A stretch of DNA of 64,000 bases from JALZKA01 sp033856515 (GTDB taxonomy: Bacteria > Actinomycetota > Thermoleophilia > Solirubrobacterales > 70-9), in assembly GCA_033856515.1 (NCBI GenBank), contig JAWVEY010000050.1, forward strand, positions 62,001-126,000. The letters run 5' to 3'. The notes beneath the pieces were generated by a model, which had not been told where the DNA came from, searched no databases, and saw only the letters and a list, made by a program, of their open reading frames with translations. Both the position numbers and the translations under genes were made by a program. Every line of letters starts with the position of its first letter. Position 1 is the first letter of the stretch. Shown in pieces: positions 1 to 9,083 of the stretch.

Positions 1-1
1 A

Positions 2-1033
2 GACCTGCTGCAAGTCCCGGCGCCCTCGGGCTACGAGGCCCCCGCCAGCGCTGTCTGGCGCGACGCCGCGTCCGAGTTCGCCGAGGTGCGCTCCGACGGC
101 ATCGGCTCTTCGATCGCCGTCGTCGGCGATGACGAATCGCAACCCCTCTTCGCGGTCGCCGGCCACATGGACGAGATCGGCCTCGTCGTCACCCACATCG
201 ACGACAAGGGCTTCATATGGTTCGGCGCCATCGGGGGATGGGATCCGCAGATCCTGGTCGGCCAGCGCGTCGAGATCGTGACCAAGGACGGGCCGGTCGC
301 CGGAGTCGCGGGGCGAAAGCCCATTCACTTGCTCGAAGAGGACCAGCGAAAGAAGGTCGTCGAGCTGAAGCAGCTCCACATCGACATCGGCGCCGAGGAC
401 GGCGATGCCGCCCACGAGCTCGTGCGGATCGGCGATCCGGCAGTGATCCGTGGCGAGCCGATGCGCGTGCAGGGCTCCCGCCTGGTCTCGCGCTCGATGG
501 ACAACCGGCTCGGCGCCTACGTTGCGCTCGAGGTCGCCCGGCGCTCAGCGGAATCGGACAAGGTCTCGTGCCGCATCGCGGGCGTCGCCAACGCCCAGGA
601 AGAGATCGGCCTCTACGGCGCGCGCACGGCTGCCTTCCACCTCGAGCCCACGCTGGCCGTCGCAGTCGACGTCACGCACGCCACCGACGCGCCCGGCATC
701 GACGAGAACCAGGAGGGAAGCCACCACCTCGGCACCGGCCCAGTCATCAGCCGAGGCTCGACCCTCTCCCCCGTCGTCTTCGACCTGCTCGCCGAGGTGG
801 CGGAGAAGTCCGACATCCCCCACACCTTCTCGGGCTCCGGCAACCGCACCGGCACCGATGCCGACGCGATCCAGATCACGCGCTCAGGCATCCCTGCGGG
901 GCTTGTGTCGATTCCCCTCCGCTACATGCACTCGCCGGTCGAGATGGTGGATCTCGATGACGTCGAGAACACGATTGCCTTGCTTTTGGCTTTCGCGGAG
1001 ACACTCGGGCCGGATCTGGACCTCAGCCGCTAG
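2..1033 (+). CDS. M42 family aminopeptidase, 5'-truncated by window edge
   Basis: This is the C-terminal part of a dinuclear zinc aminopeptidase of peptidase family M42 (glutamyl aminopeptidase/endoglucanase type), a cytosolic enzyme that trims peptides. The frame is open from base 2 and already reads LLQVPAPSGYEAPAS, typical of residues 10-25 of the family, so the GTG at 86 is internal and the true start lies outside the window. Visible metal and catalytic motifs are VAGHMDEIG, SMDNRLGAYVA (bridging Asp), ANAQEEIGLYGAR (catalytic Glu pair), VDVTHATDAPG and the late His in MHSPVEMVD. The gene converges on the next one and overlaps its 3' end by 11 bp. The family assignment is firm; the substrate is unknown. 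Confidence 0.93.
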   Translation, partial: DLLQVPAPSGYEAPASAVWRDAASEFAEVRSDGIGSSIAVVGDDESQPLFAVAGHMDEIGLVVTHIDDKGFIWFGAIGGWDPQILVGQRVEIVTKDGPVAGVAGRKPIHLLEEDQRKKVVELKQLHIDIGAEDGDAAHELVRIGDPAVIRGEPMRVQGSRLVSRSMDNRLGAYVALEVARRSAESDKVSCRIAGVANAQEEIGLYGARTAAFHLEPTLAVAVDVTHATDAPGIDENQEGSHHLGTGPVISRGSTLSPVVFDLLAEVAEKSDIPHTFSGSGNRTGTDADAIQITRSGIPAGLVSIPLRYMHSPVEMVDLDDVENTIALLLAFAETLGPDLDLSR

Positions 1034-3179
1034 TCGCTTCCCCAAGGTCGCTCACGACCTTCTCGCACCCCGTGGCCGTGTCGATCGAGTCGACGCGTGC
1101 GCGGTCCTGCCCCGTGCCGCAGCGGACCACGTCGACCTCGCCGTCCTGGGCGCGGATCCGGTCTGAGCCACCCCCGCCCCTGAGGACATCCTCGCCCGCG
1201 TCGCCCTTCACCCTGTCCCGGCCACGGCCTCCCGAGAGGCAGTCGTCGCCGTCGGCGCCCCGGATCCGGTCGGCGCCGCGCCTGCCCGCGACGCGGTCTG
1301 GCGCCGGCGTGCCGTCGAAGCGCTCATCGCCGTCACCGAGGCGAATCGCCGGCGCGTCCTTGCAGTGTTCCGGTGGAGGTGGCGGCTCGCCCGAGACAGG
1401 TTCTACGTAGATCGGGCTCGAAACGGTCTCGATGGCGCCCTCGCGCTGAACCTGCAGGCGGTAGCGGGCGTAGCCCAGGGCGGGGAAGTCGAAGCTGAAC
1501 TCGTCGCCCGACGGGGCAATCGGCAGGGTGAGCACCGGGAGCGCGTCCCTATACACGGCGACGAAGTAAAGGCCCGGCCGGGCCGCTCGCGCTTCGTCTA
1601 GGTTTTGAACCGTCGCGGTGAACGTGGCGCTGAATCCGGTCGCTGACTGGAGTGTGTCGCCGATCATCGCCGGGGTCATGGGGATGCCGTTCTCGGCCGC
1701 GGTGAGCCGGACGTCCGGCCCCGTCTGCCCAAAGGGCTTCACATAGGTATGGCCGGCTTCGACGCCTTCCTGGACTGCGGTTTCGGAAAGCTCGTCCGCG
1801 AACACAACCGTGGTTGCCTCGCCGACCGGCGAGGCAAGGATCGAATCGGCGCCAGAGCCCTGATCTCCGGCTTGATGCGAGTCGCTGGACCCCGTGGCGG
1901 CAATGTGGTTCGAGTTGGGGCCGCCGTCGTCGATCGCCTCATCCCAAAAGCGGATGGCGAGCGGCGTGAACGGGTTCGGGCCCGGTCGCGGCGGCTGGTC
2001 CAGCCCGGGCGGGCCCGTCTGCACCTCGATCGCATCGACCTTCGAATAGTCGGTCTGTGCGGGCGTGTAGTCCCACGGACAGCCACGGCAGAAGGCGGAG
2101 AGGAGCGGGATCTGCGACGGGAAGATCGTGGGGTGGTTGATCTGCGTGAATCCGCCGGCGGCGTGGACCTGGTCGAAGATCTCAGAAGCCGGCCGAGCCG
2201 CTCGAACTTGCGTGAGAGTGCCATCCCCCGCACGGCGGTAGATCGGCGCGGTCCGGTAGTCGACGGCGGCCGAGGCCGCGAGCGAGTTGGTGTGTCCGCG
2301 GTAGGTCGTCACCTCCGTCCCGCGCGAGATCAGGTTGTCGGAATACTCGCCTTGAAGCTTTCCGATCTCGCCGTAGGCGACGGTGTTGTTGTGATCCACG
2401 AGCTCGACGAAGTCGAGACCCGCCCCGCCCTCGGCGACCGGCGCAAAGGCGTAGTCGAACGTCTCGCGCATGAGCGCGTTGCCAGGCTCGTGCTCGCCGT
2501 GGACATGGAAGTCGCCTGCATACCAGCCGGGCTCCCCGCGGACGGCAGACGAGTCGTAAGCGGCCGGCGCGTACGGATCGTCGGCGAATGCGGGGCTCGA
2601 AGTCGTCTGCACATCGACCCGCCAGGCCACGGAGTTGTCCAGGTTGCCTTCGGTCGTGGTGGAGATCGCCGCCAGGCCAAGCTCGGCCACCCACTCCCCT
2701 TGGGGAATCGGGCCCGGCTCATACGCGCGAGTGGTTCGGCCGGAGACGTATCCCTTCGGGGCTGCCTCGTAGACCGCCTCGCTCGAAAAGCCGTTGACGG
2801 CAACCGTCGCGTCCCGCACGGCGCCTCCAGACCATCCGCGCAGCTCGTCGGGTCCGAGGATGGTGTTGCCAGGTTGAAGTGGGTCGTAGATACCCAGGTC
2901 CAGCGTGTTGTTGTTGAGCCCCTGCGGAAGCGGGATGTCGGGCTGGTCGAAGCAATAGCGGACCCGCACCCCGGTCGTCCCCGCCGGAACCGTGAACGGA
3001 ACCTGGACATAACTGTTCTCCATCGAGGCGTCGAACGTGCCGGTCGTCGTAGTGACCGGACCAAAAGCCGCGTCCTCGGGGCCGGGGCACGTGGCCGGCA
3101 CGGCGGCCTGGGCAGTGGAGGCAATCACAAGCGAGATCGCCGCTGCAGACAAGCCCCGAGCCAATGTCCTCCCACCCAT
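1023..3179 (-). CDS. Secreted PHP-domain (CehA/McbA-like) protein with C-terminal RTX-like repeats
   Basis: A 718-residue exported protein. It begins MGGRTLARGLSAAAISLVIASTAQAA, a clear Sec signal peptide. The middle (about residues 210-480) is a PHP-type metal-dependent hydrolase domain: GDFHVHGEHEPGN gives the first HxH pair, DFVELVDHNN the next acidic/His motif, and further His lie in QINHPTIFP and SSDSHQAGDQ. This resembles the CehA/McbA branch of PHP proteins, whose substrates vary. The last 100 residues are Asp/Gly-rich, like hemolysin-type calcium-binding repeats (GADGDDCLSGGRGRDRV), ending in a Cys-containing cap. It is probably cell-surface or secreted. No operon partner is evident; the enzyme activity is inferred only from fold motifs. 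Confidence 0.8.
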   Translation of the reverse strand: MGGRTLARGLSAAAISLVIASTAQAAVPATCPGPEDAAFGPVTTTTGTFDASMENSYVQVPFTVPAGTTGVRVRYCFDQPDIPLPQGLNNNTLDLGIYDPLQPGNTILGPDELRGWSGGAVRDATVAVNGFSSEAVYEAAPKGYVSGRTTRAYEPGPIPQGEWVAELGLAAISTTTEGNLDNSVAWRVDVQTTSSPAFADDPYAPAAYDSSAVRGEPGWYAGDFHVHGEHEPGNALMRETFDYAFAPVAEGGAGLDFVELVDHNNTVAYGEIGKLQGEYSDNLISRGTEVTTYRGHTNSLAASAAVDYRTAPIYRRAGDGTLTQVRAARPASEIFDQVHAAGGFTQINHPTIFPSQIPLLSAFCRGCPWDYTPAQTDYSKVDAIEVQTGPPGLDQPPRPGPNPFTPLAIRFWDEAIDDGGPNSNHIAATGSSDSHQAGDQGSGADSILASPVGEATTVVFADELSETAVQEGVEAGHTYVKPFGQTGPDVRLTAAENGIPMTPAMIGDTLQSATGFSATFTATVQNLDEARAARPGLYFVAVYRDALPVLTLPIAPSGDEFSFDFPALGYARYRLQVQREGAIETVSSPIYVEPVSGEPPPPPEHCKDAPAIRLGDGDERFDGTPAPDRVAGRRGADRIRGADGDDCLSGGRGRDRVKGDAGEDVLRGGGGSDRIRAQDGEVDVVRCGTGQDRARVDSIDTATGCEKVVSDLGEATSG

Positions 3180-3238
3180 TCGCCGAGTGTAGATCTCGAG
3201 CTTGCGGCAGGGGGAGGTTCTTCACCCAAAGCCGTTTG

Positions 3239-5539
3239 TTAGGCGTGGGTGAAGGGACCTCCCCCTGGCGCGACAGCGACGCTCGGCACGACAGCTTCCA
3301 CCTCGACAGGAATGCCGTTCAGCACCGCATTGCCAGAGGGGGCGTCGACGCCGGTCTCGTCCGCAAGGAAGTTCGAGTTCACACCCGGGTGGGCGGATGC
3401 GGTTGCCATTCGCACGCCTTCGACGTCGTGGCCCCAACCGTGGGGAACGCTGACGACGCCCGGCATCATCTCGTCGGTTACCTCGACTGGCACCTCGATC
3501 TCGCCGGCGGCCGAGCGAAGGCGCGCCATAGCACCGTCCTCGAGGCCGTACCGCTCGGCGTCAAGCGGATTCACGAGTGCCGTGCAGCGGTCCTTGCCCT
3601 TCACGAGGGCGTTCAGGTTGTGCATCCAGGAGTTGTTCGATCGGAGCTGGCGGCGGCCGATCAGGACCATCTCGGGGCCCGAGCCGTTCCAGGCCCCCTG
3701 GTCGAGACGGTCGCGAAGCCGGGGGACGTCTGCGGTGACCGCCTCCGGCGCTAGCTCGATCTTTCCCGAGCGAGTGCGAAGGACGTCGGGCAGGCGCGAC
3801 TCGTGCGCTCCCAGGTCGATGCCGTGAGGCTCGGTCTCCAGGCGGTCAAGCGTGAGGCCCTCGGGGTTCGCGCCGAAACCGTCCCCGTAGGCGCCCGTGC
3901 GGATCAGGAGATCCAGGACGCGGTCTGCCCCCCGCCTGGGCTCCAGCGCGGCGATGATCTCGCCCGCGTCGCGCCCCTCGACCACGCCGTCGGCCGTCCC
4001 TGTCTCGCGGCCGACAAGCGCGACGATCACCGCGTCGTCGATCGCCTCGACGTCGCAATCCGCGCCCTGGCCAGTGACGATGCCGGTGAGCCTCAGGAAG
4101 ATCTCCGACTCCTCGATCAGGCCCTCGTCGCGCTCGAGCACGGCGGGCGAGTAGTTCGCTACGTTGCGCGCCGCGAACTGGTAGAGCGCGAGGTCGTAAT
4201 GCGAGCGGGCAAGCGGGTCGGGCGAGGGCAGGACGACGTCGGCGTGGCGAGTCGTCTCGTTCAGGTAGATGTCAACGGCGACCATGAAGTCGAGACCCTC
4301 GACAGCCTGCTCTAGTCGAGCGGCATTGGGCGTCGAGACCAGCGGGTTGCCGGCGACCGTCATCAGCGCGCGGACCTGGCCCTCCCCCGGGGTGTCGATC
4401 TCTTCAGCGAGCGCGGACGCCGGCAGCTCGCCGAGCACCTCGGGAAGCCCTCGCACCCGGCTGCCCCAGCGCGCGGAGACGACGCCTCTCCCCCGCCCCG
4501 GCTGGCCAACCGAGTTCCGCTGGGCCGCGGCCGCCTTCACGAACACTGCTCCGCCCGGCTTGTCGAAGCTCCCCGAGAGGACGTTGAGCACATCCACCAG
4601 CCAGCTCGAGAGCGTGCCGAACTCCTGGACGGTGGTGCCAATGCGCCCGTAGACGGCGGCGCGTTCCGCGGCCGCCAGCTCGCGGGCCATACGCCGGAGC
4701 TCGTCCGCCGGGATCCCGCAAGCGGCCTCGACGCGCTCGGGCTCGAAGCCCGCCGCAAGCTGCTCGACGTCGCCAAGCCCTTCGCACAGGTCCGCGATGG
4801 CCCCGGGGTCCGCCAGGCCCTCGGCGAACATCACCGAGACGAGCGAAAAGAGTGCGAGGGCGTCGGTGCCGGGGCGGATGAAGTGGTGCTCGTCGGCATG
4901 CTCGGCGGTCCGGGTGCGCCGCGGATCGATCACGACGACCTTGCCGCCCCGCTCACGGATCCGGCGGATGCGCCCGCGCATGTCTGGCGCGGTGAGGAGG
5001 CTGCCGTTGGAGACAAGCGGGTTCGCGCCCCAGATCATCAGGTGGTCCGTTTGGTCGACATCCGGAATCGGGATCGACGACCAGTGGCCGAACATGTGCC
5101 CGGCCGAGAAATGCTTCGGCATCTGATCGACCGACGACGCGGAATAGACGTTCTTGGAGCCGAGCGCCCTGAGCAGCACCTGGAGGTAGACCATTGCCGA
5201 GAGGTTGTGGGCGTTCGGGTTGCCCGCGTAGACGGCGACCGCATCGCGGCCGTGCTCCTCCAGGATCGGGCCGAGCCCCGCCTCAACCGCCGCGAACGCC
5301 TCCTCCCACGTGGCCTCCTGCAGCTCACCGTCCTTGCGGACAAGCGGTGCGCGCAGGCGGTCGGGGTCCTCGCGAAGCTCTTTCAGGCCGAACGCCTTCG
5401 GACAGATGAAGCCCGCCGAGAGCACGTCCTCAGCGTCGCCCCTGATCGATTCGACTTCGCCTGCATCCGAGATCTCGACTTGAAGGCCGCACGTCGCCTC
5501 ACAGAACGGGCACGTCCGGAAGTGCGTCGAGGCCGCCAC
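3239..5539 (-). CDS. Molybdopterin-dependent oxidoreductase with N-terminal [4Fe-4S] domain
   Basis: A 766-residue cytoplasmic enzyme of the DMSO reductase/formate dehydrogenase superfamily, binding bis-molybdopterin guanine dinucleotide. The N-terminal 4Fe-4S motif is complete: Cys10, Cys13, Cys17 (CPFCEATC) and Cys46 (GFICPKAF). Cofactor-binding segments include IWGANPLVSNGS, VVIDPRRTRTAEHAD, GRIGTTVQEFG and the C-terminal dinucleotide-binding domain (VSVPHGWGHD, HPGVNSNFL). At the usual molybdenum-ligand position near residue 140 the sequence is SSVDQMPKH, with no Cys or selenocysteine. GTG start at 5539. No Tat signal and no electron-transfer subunit are adjacent, so it is probably a stand-alone soluble oxidoreductase of unknown substrate. 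The superfamily is certain; formate dehydrogenase activity should not be assumed. Confidence 0.88.
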   Translation of the reverse strand: MAASTHFRTCPFCEATCGLQVEISDAGEVESIRGDAEDVLSAGFICPKAFGLKELREDPDRLRAPLVRKDGELQEATWEEAFAAVEAGLGPILEEHGRDAVAVYAGNPNAHNLSAMVYLQVLLRALGSKNVYSASSVDQMPKHFSAGHMFGHWSSIPIPDVDQTDHLMIWGANPLVSNGSLLTAPDMRGRIRRIRERGGKVVVIDPRRTRTAEHADEHHFIRPGTDALALFSLVSVMFAEGLADPGAIADLCEGLGDVEQLAAGFEPERVEAACGIPADELRRMARELAAAERAAVYGRIGTTVQEFGTLSSWLVDVLNVLSGSFDKPGGAVFVKAAAAQRNSVGQPGRGRGVVSARWGSRVRGLPEVLGELPASALAEEIDTPGEGQVRALMTVAGNPLVSTPNAARLEQAVEGLDFMVAVDIYLNETTRHADVVLPSPDPLARSHYDLALYQFAARNVANYSPAVLERDEGLIEESEIFLRLTGIVTGQGADCDVEAIDDAVIVALVGRETGTADGVVEGRDAGEIIAALEPRRGADRVLDLLIRTGAYGDGFGANPEGLTLDRLETEPHGIDLGAHESRLPDVLRTRSGKIELAPEAVTADVPRLRDRLDQGAWNGSGPEMVLIGRRQLRSNNSWMHNLNALVKGKDRCTALVNPLDAERYGLEDGAMARLRSAAGEIEVPVEVTDEMMPGVVSVPHGWGHDVEGVRMATASAHPGVNSNFLADETGVDAPSGNAVLNGIPVEVEAVVPSVAVAPGGGPFTHA

Positions 5540-5568
5540 GGGATCACTGAGATTACTCCTGAGGAGGC

Positions 5569-6201
5569 CTAGAGCGTGGGGCAGCCGGCGGCGGGGTCGG
5601 TGCCCGACGCCGGATCGCGTGCGGTGCAGACCGCGTATCGGGTCATCGTGCTGGTCGAGGTCACCGGCGCCTGGAGGTCAAAGCGGTAGAGGCCGGTCAC
5701 CCGCTGAATCACGCCATCCACCTCTCCGATGGAGATGATCTGACGCTCGATGACGCTGTGCCCGCCGCTCAAGACGTTGGCTCGGAGCTTGATGAAGTAC
5801 TTGAAGTTGGCGGGCGGCCCAACTCCGTCGTCGGAAACGTCCGCGTCGAGCTCCTCTTTGTCCGAGGGAGTGCAAGTCGCGGCCGTCTGGAAGGTCGCCG
5901 TAAGCGTGGTGCCGACCCCCAGGCGGAGGCACCCGACCTCGGCGAGGAGCGCGCTTAAGGTCGACGTCGAGAGGACGTTGTCGACCTTGGACGCCAGGAG
6001 CATCTTGTCCATGCGGTAAGCGGCTGCGTCGAGCCCGGCGTCGGCGGCCTGAAGCGCGCGCGTGGCCGCCCGGTCGTGCTCGGAGCGGTCGACGTTGTGG
6101 GTTGCGATCGCCACCGTCACGGCGCCGAAGCCCAGCACGATCGCAAGTACCCCCAGGACAACCGGCACGGCGTATCCATCCTGAGATCGCATGCGGGTCA
6201 T
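5569..6201 (-). CDS. PilX/GspK-like minor pilin of cassette C
   Basis: A 210-residue type IV pilus-associated protein. The start is ATG 6201 (MTRMRSQDGYAVPVVLGVLAIVLGFG), which overlaps the stop of the upstream prepilin gene by 4 bp (ATGA); the longer open frame upstream is only a shadow of that gene. After Gly-Tyr there is a hydrophobic helix but no Glu at +5, as in PilX/GspK-type minor pilins. It is followed by DRAATRALQAADAGLDAAAYRM, the typical PilX amphipathic stretch (AxxAxEAGL-like). Cysteines near residue 105 and in the C-terminal segment CTARDPASGTDPAAGCPTL could form disulfides. It is the last gene of cassette C. The role is inferred: priming or capping the pilus. Confidence 0.7.
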   Translation of the reverse strand: MTRMRSQDGYAVPVVLGVLAIVLGFGAVTVAIATHNVDRSEHDRAATRALQAADAGLDAAAYRMDKMLLASKVDNVLSTSTLSALLAEVGCLRLGVGTTLTATFQTAATCTPSDKEELDADVSDDGVGPPANFKYFIKLRANVLSGGHSVIERQIISIGEVDGVIQRVTGLYRFDLQAPVTSTSTMTRYAVCTARDPASGTDPAAGCPTL

Positions 6202-7292
6202 CCGCCCAGCGCCTCTGCGTCCGGATCGGCGATGACCGAAGTGGCCCACACCGGCTTGAACGGCCCAGATCCGTCCTCGGGCTCGACTACCACTGCTACC
6301 GTCACCCGCTTCGTGTTGTGGGTGTGGTTGTTCGAGCTCAGCTGGCCCAGCGAAGTCACGACGCCCTGGACGTCGCCGGGCCAATCCTCGTTGCGGAACG
6401 CGGTGATCTGGGTGCGGGCTGTGCTGTAGAGCGTCGAGGTGTTCACCGGCACTGTCGGGCAGACGACGGTCACGATGACCACGGTGCAGTTCGGCGCGCT
6501 GTTCGCGTTGAGGAGCGCAGTGTCCAGCGTCGTCAGCGCCGGCGAGAGGGCGTCGAGAGTGGCGTTCATCGCCTTGATCGTCTCGAGGTTGGCGTCGCAC
6601 GGGTCGAGCTCGTTCAAGTTCGCGACGGCGGTGGTCAGCGCATTGAGCTGCGCCTGGAGGCTGGTCATCGTGGTCTGTAGTGCCTGCAGGTCCGACTTGA
6701 AGTTGGAGAGCAGCGGCAGGCTGAGGATCCCTCCGACGAGCTTCGAGAGGAGCGAGGTCGTGCGCGAGTTGACCGAGGCAACCTTCGTGAGCAGGGCGTT
6801 GATCCTGGTGTTGAAGGCGGCCTTGAGCGGAGCGAGGTCGACGACCCGGCACTCGACGTCACGCCACGAGACGAACCGGTAGACCGACGCAGTGAACTGG
6901 GCGCCACCGATATCGACCTGCGCGGCCGGCGAGTAAGGCTTGATTCCGGAGCCCGCCAAGCGCACCAGGTCCTCAGTCTTTGAGCTCGAGACCTTGAGCT
7001 TCGGCGTCGACCCGTTCACGATCCGGGCGGTCGGGTCGCCGTCCTGACCCGACGAGACCCAGCTCTGGCTCGAGTCTGTCGCAAGCTGGGCGTAGGGAAT
7101 GTCCCGCATGCGCTCGAGCTCAGCAGCGGCTTTCGCCTGCGCGACCTGCTGGCGCTCCCCTGTCCCGGACTCGCGACGCGACGTGTCGAACACGCTGACG
7201 CCGCCAAGGATTCCGATCACCAAGATCAGCCCGGCGACCAGTCCCTCGACGAGGGTGAAGCCAGACTCGGAGTTGAGGCGCGCCTTCAGCAT
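6198..7292 (-). CDS. PilV-like prepilin with long coiled-coil insertion (cassette C)
   Basis: A 364-residue type IV prepilin. The class III signal SESG-FTLVEGLVAG is cleaved by prepilin peptidase before Phe and carries Glu at +5. The region after the helix (RQQVAQAKAAAELERMRDIPY) matches PilV-type minor pilins. Residues about 145-255 are unusual for the family: rich in Leu, Thr, Ser and Asn with heptad-like spacing (LQALQTTMTSLQAQLNALTT), suggesting a helical stalk. The C-terminal part contains NNHTHNTKRVTVAVVVEPEDG, reminiscent of the globular core strands. It overlaps the upstream pilW-like gene by 7 bp and the downstream gene by 4 bp, so the three are translationally coupled. Confidence 0.78.
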   Translation of the reverse strand: MLKARLNSESGFTLVEGLVAGLILVIGILGGVSVFDTSRRESGTGERQQVAQAKAAAELERMRDIPYAQLATDSSQSWVSSGQDGDPTARIVNGSTPKLKVSSSKTEDLVRLAGSGIKPYSPAAQVDIGGAQFTASVYRFVSWRDVECRVVDLAPLKAAFNTRINALLTKVASVNSRTTSLLSKLVGGILSLPLLSNFKSDLQALQTTMTSLQAQLNALTTAVANLNELDPCDANLETIKAMNATLDALSPALTTLDTALLNANSAPNCTVVIVTVVCPTVPVNTSTLYSTARTQITAFRNEDWPGDVQGVVTSLGQLSSNNHTHNTKRVTVAVVVEPEDGSGPFKPVWATSVIADPDAEALGG

Positions 7293-7897
7293 GGCGGATT
7301 CAGCACTCCCGTTGCCGGAGAGGCGACGCAGTTCCTGGGCTTGACCGTCTCGAGCAGGCTCAACGGGTCCTGGGGGTCTCCGTCGCTGGTCGTGTCTTCG
7401 ACCTCGGCCTCGACCTTGATTTGAAGCGCGCCGTTCGCCGAGGACGTGCCGGCGACGTCCGATCCGAGGACCTTGGCGAAGTTGTCTGAGTTCGTTACGT
7501 CGTCGACGAGCGTCTCCGTCGCGCCGGTGGCGATCACAGTCCGGGTGCAGCGTCGGGTTCCGCCGCTCACGGCGCAGGCGAACCGGACGGTCGAGGTTGT
7601 GCCGTTCGAGTTCCAGAGCGAAGCGTCAACGGTGCTGGCGTTCACGAGCTTCACCGATGCCGCGTCGCGAAGCTCCAAGGCCATCGAGTTGAGCGCATTT
7701 CGCGCGTCGTCGGTCGCGTCGACGCGCCCCTCCTGATTGCCCCACTGATGCACGCTTACAACTACGAAGGTGAGTCCTGAGGCAACGACGATCCCCGTGA
7801 CAAGCATCGCTACGGACAACTCGGGGAACGTAAAGCCCCCCTCAGGCACCAGCCGCCTTCCGACGGCCACCCGGGCCGCCCGCAACTTCGATTTCAT
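7286..7897 (-). CDS. PilW-like minor prepilin (cassette C)
   Basis: A 203-residue type IV prepilin with the processing site PEGG-FTFPELSVAMLVTGIVV; Glu is at +5 of the mature form. The following segment (RVDATDDARNALNSMALELRDAASV) matches the PilW/GspJ pattern in which a conserved RMAMxxLxxEIR-like helix follows the N-terminal helix. Two Cys pairs may form disulfides (ACAVSGGTRRCTR; CVASPATGVLNPPC). It is the first gene of cassette C (W-V-X order), 85 bp downstream of the pepP stop. Minor pilins of this type start pilus assembly and may sit at the tip. Confidence 0.75.
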   Translation of the reverse strand: MKSKLRAARVAVGRRLVPEGGFTFPELSVAMLVTGIVVASGLTFVVVSVHQWGNQEGRVDATDDARNALNSMALELRDAASVKLVNASTVDASLWNSNGTTSTVRFACAVSGGTRRCTRTVIATGATETLVDDVTNSDNFAKVLGSDVAGTSSANGALQIKVEAEVEDTTSDGDPQDPLSLLETVKPRNCVASPATGVLNPPC

Positions 7898-7946
7898 CCT
7901 GGATATCCATCGGCCCCGGATAGGGCTTGCTTGAGCCAGGAAGGGC

Positions 7947-7968
7947 CCTCAAGACCGCCAGTTTGAGG
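7947..7968 (-). terminator. Weak inverted repeat after pepP
   Basis: A 6-bp stem (CCTCAA/TTGAGG) with a 10-nt loop lies 15-36 bp past the pepP stop and before the cassette C prepilins. There is no long U tract. It may separate the aro operon from cassette C, but the stem is short. Confidence 0.3.
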
Positions 7969-7982
7969 TAATTTTCAGCCGC

Positions 7983-9083
7983 TCAGCCGGTGATTCTCAG
8001 CTCTTTGGGGGTGGAGCTCAGGTTTCGCACCCCGGAAGCCTCTACGACCACCAGGTCCTCGATCCTGACTCCGAAGCGCTCGGGCACGTAGACCCCGGGC
8101 TCTACGGTCACGACATCGCCCTCCTCCAGGACGTCCTCAGAGGTCTTTCCGAGGCGCGGAGCTTCGTGCACCTCGAGCCCCACCCCGTGACCGAGGCCGT
8201 GCCCGTAATGGTCGCCCTGGCCGGCATCGGTGATGGGGTCGCGGGAGACCCGGTCGGCCTCCGCCCCACTTACGCCAGCGCGAATCGCCGCCAGGCTCTC
8301 GGCCTGAGCGCGGCGAACGAGCTCATACGTCTGGAGGGCGTCATCGGGGATCTCGCCCGTCGCCCACGTCCGCGTGCCGTCAGAGCAGTACCCGTCAACC
8401 CGTGCTCCCATGTCGATGACGACGAGCTCGCCTGCGCCGATCACCCGCTCGCCCGGCTCGGCATGGGGAAGCGCACCGTTGGGGCCTGAGGCCACGATCG
8501 CATCGAACGAAGGTCCGGAGCCGAGCTCGCGCATTCGCTGTTCGGCGGCCTGGGCCACTTCGCGCTCGGTCTTCCCGGCCAGACCTCTTTCGGCCAGGAA
8601 CTCGTAGACCTCGTCGGCAAGGCGTGACGCTTCGGCGATCGCCTCGATCTCCTGCGGGTCCTTGGTGCGTCGAAGCTTCTCGACCAGTCCTGTCGCCGGA
8701 ACGAGGGTTGCGCCCTCCGGCATCGACTCCTCGAGCTTTCGGAGAGAGGCGACGCTGGTCGCGTCCTCGTCGAATCCGACCGTTCCGGAGAAGCGCTTGG
8801 CGAGCTCTGCCACAAGGCGCCCCTCCAATGTCTCCCGATCGAACTCGCCGGCGACCTCGGTCCGTGCTCGCTCGGTGTACCGGAAGTCGGTAAAGAACTC
8901 ACGGCGGCCCTCGCCGACGATCGCGAAGCCGCTAGAGCCCGTGAAGCCCGTGAGCCAGCGGATGTTTGCGATGGCATCGGGCCCCGAGTCGCCAGGGCGA
9001 ACGAGGTCGCCAACGAAGAGGCAGTCGAGCTCGGCCTCGGCAGCCAGGCCAGCGAGGCGGTCGCCGCGCGAGTCCCCGGTCAA
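7983..9083 (-). CDS. M24 Xaa-Pro peptidase (aminopeptidase P/PepQ-like)
   Basis: A 366-residue cytosolic dimetal peptidase that hydrolyses Xaa-Pro bonds. The N-terminal creatinase-like domain (about 1-130) is followed by the pita-bread fold. Metal ligands are visible as the two Asp in VVIDMGARVDGYCSDGTRTW, His in GLGHGVGLEVHE, Glu in VVTVEPGVYVP and Glu in FGVRIEDLVVV. It overlaps aroQ by 4 bp (ATGA). The order aroQ-pepQ/pepP, normally followed by efp, is widespread in Gram-positive bacteria; here efp does not follow and prepilin genes take its place. Assignment to family M24B is firm, the exact substrate is not. Confidence 0.9.
   Translation of the reverse strand: MTGDSRGDRLAGLAAEAELDCLFVGDLVRPGDSGPDAIANIRWLTGFTGSSGFAIVGEGRREFFTDFRYTERARTEVAGEFDRETLEGRLVAELAKRFSGTVGFDEDATSVASLRKLEESMPEGATLVPATGLVEKLRRTKDPQEIEAIAEASRLADEVYEFLAERGLAGKTEREVAQAAEQRMRELGSGPSFDAIVASGPNGALPHAEPGERVIGAGELVVIDMGARVDGYCSDGTRTWATGEIPDDALQTYELVRRAQAESLAAIRAGVSGAEADRVSRDPITDAGQGDHYGHGLGHGVGLEVHEAPRLGKTSEDVLEEGDVVTVEPGVYVPERFGVRIEDLVVVEASGVRNLSSTPKELRITG

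Noticed and set aside
86..1033. GTG at 86 as the start of the M42 peptidase
   Set aside because: The frame is open to the window edge and encodes family-conserved residues before position 86.
6202..6852. Long upstream extension of the 5569 pilin frame, and similar extensions for aroC and the 21722 pilin
   Set aside because: These extensions are antisense-like shadows with Arg/Gln/Pro-rich composition; downstream starts give prepilin leaders or the family N-terminus.
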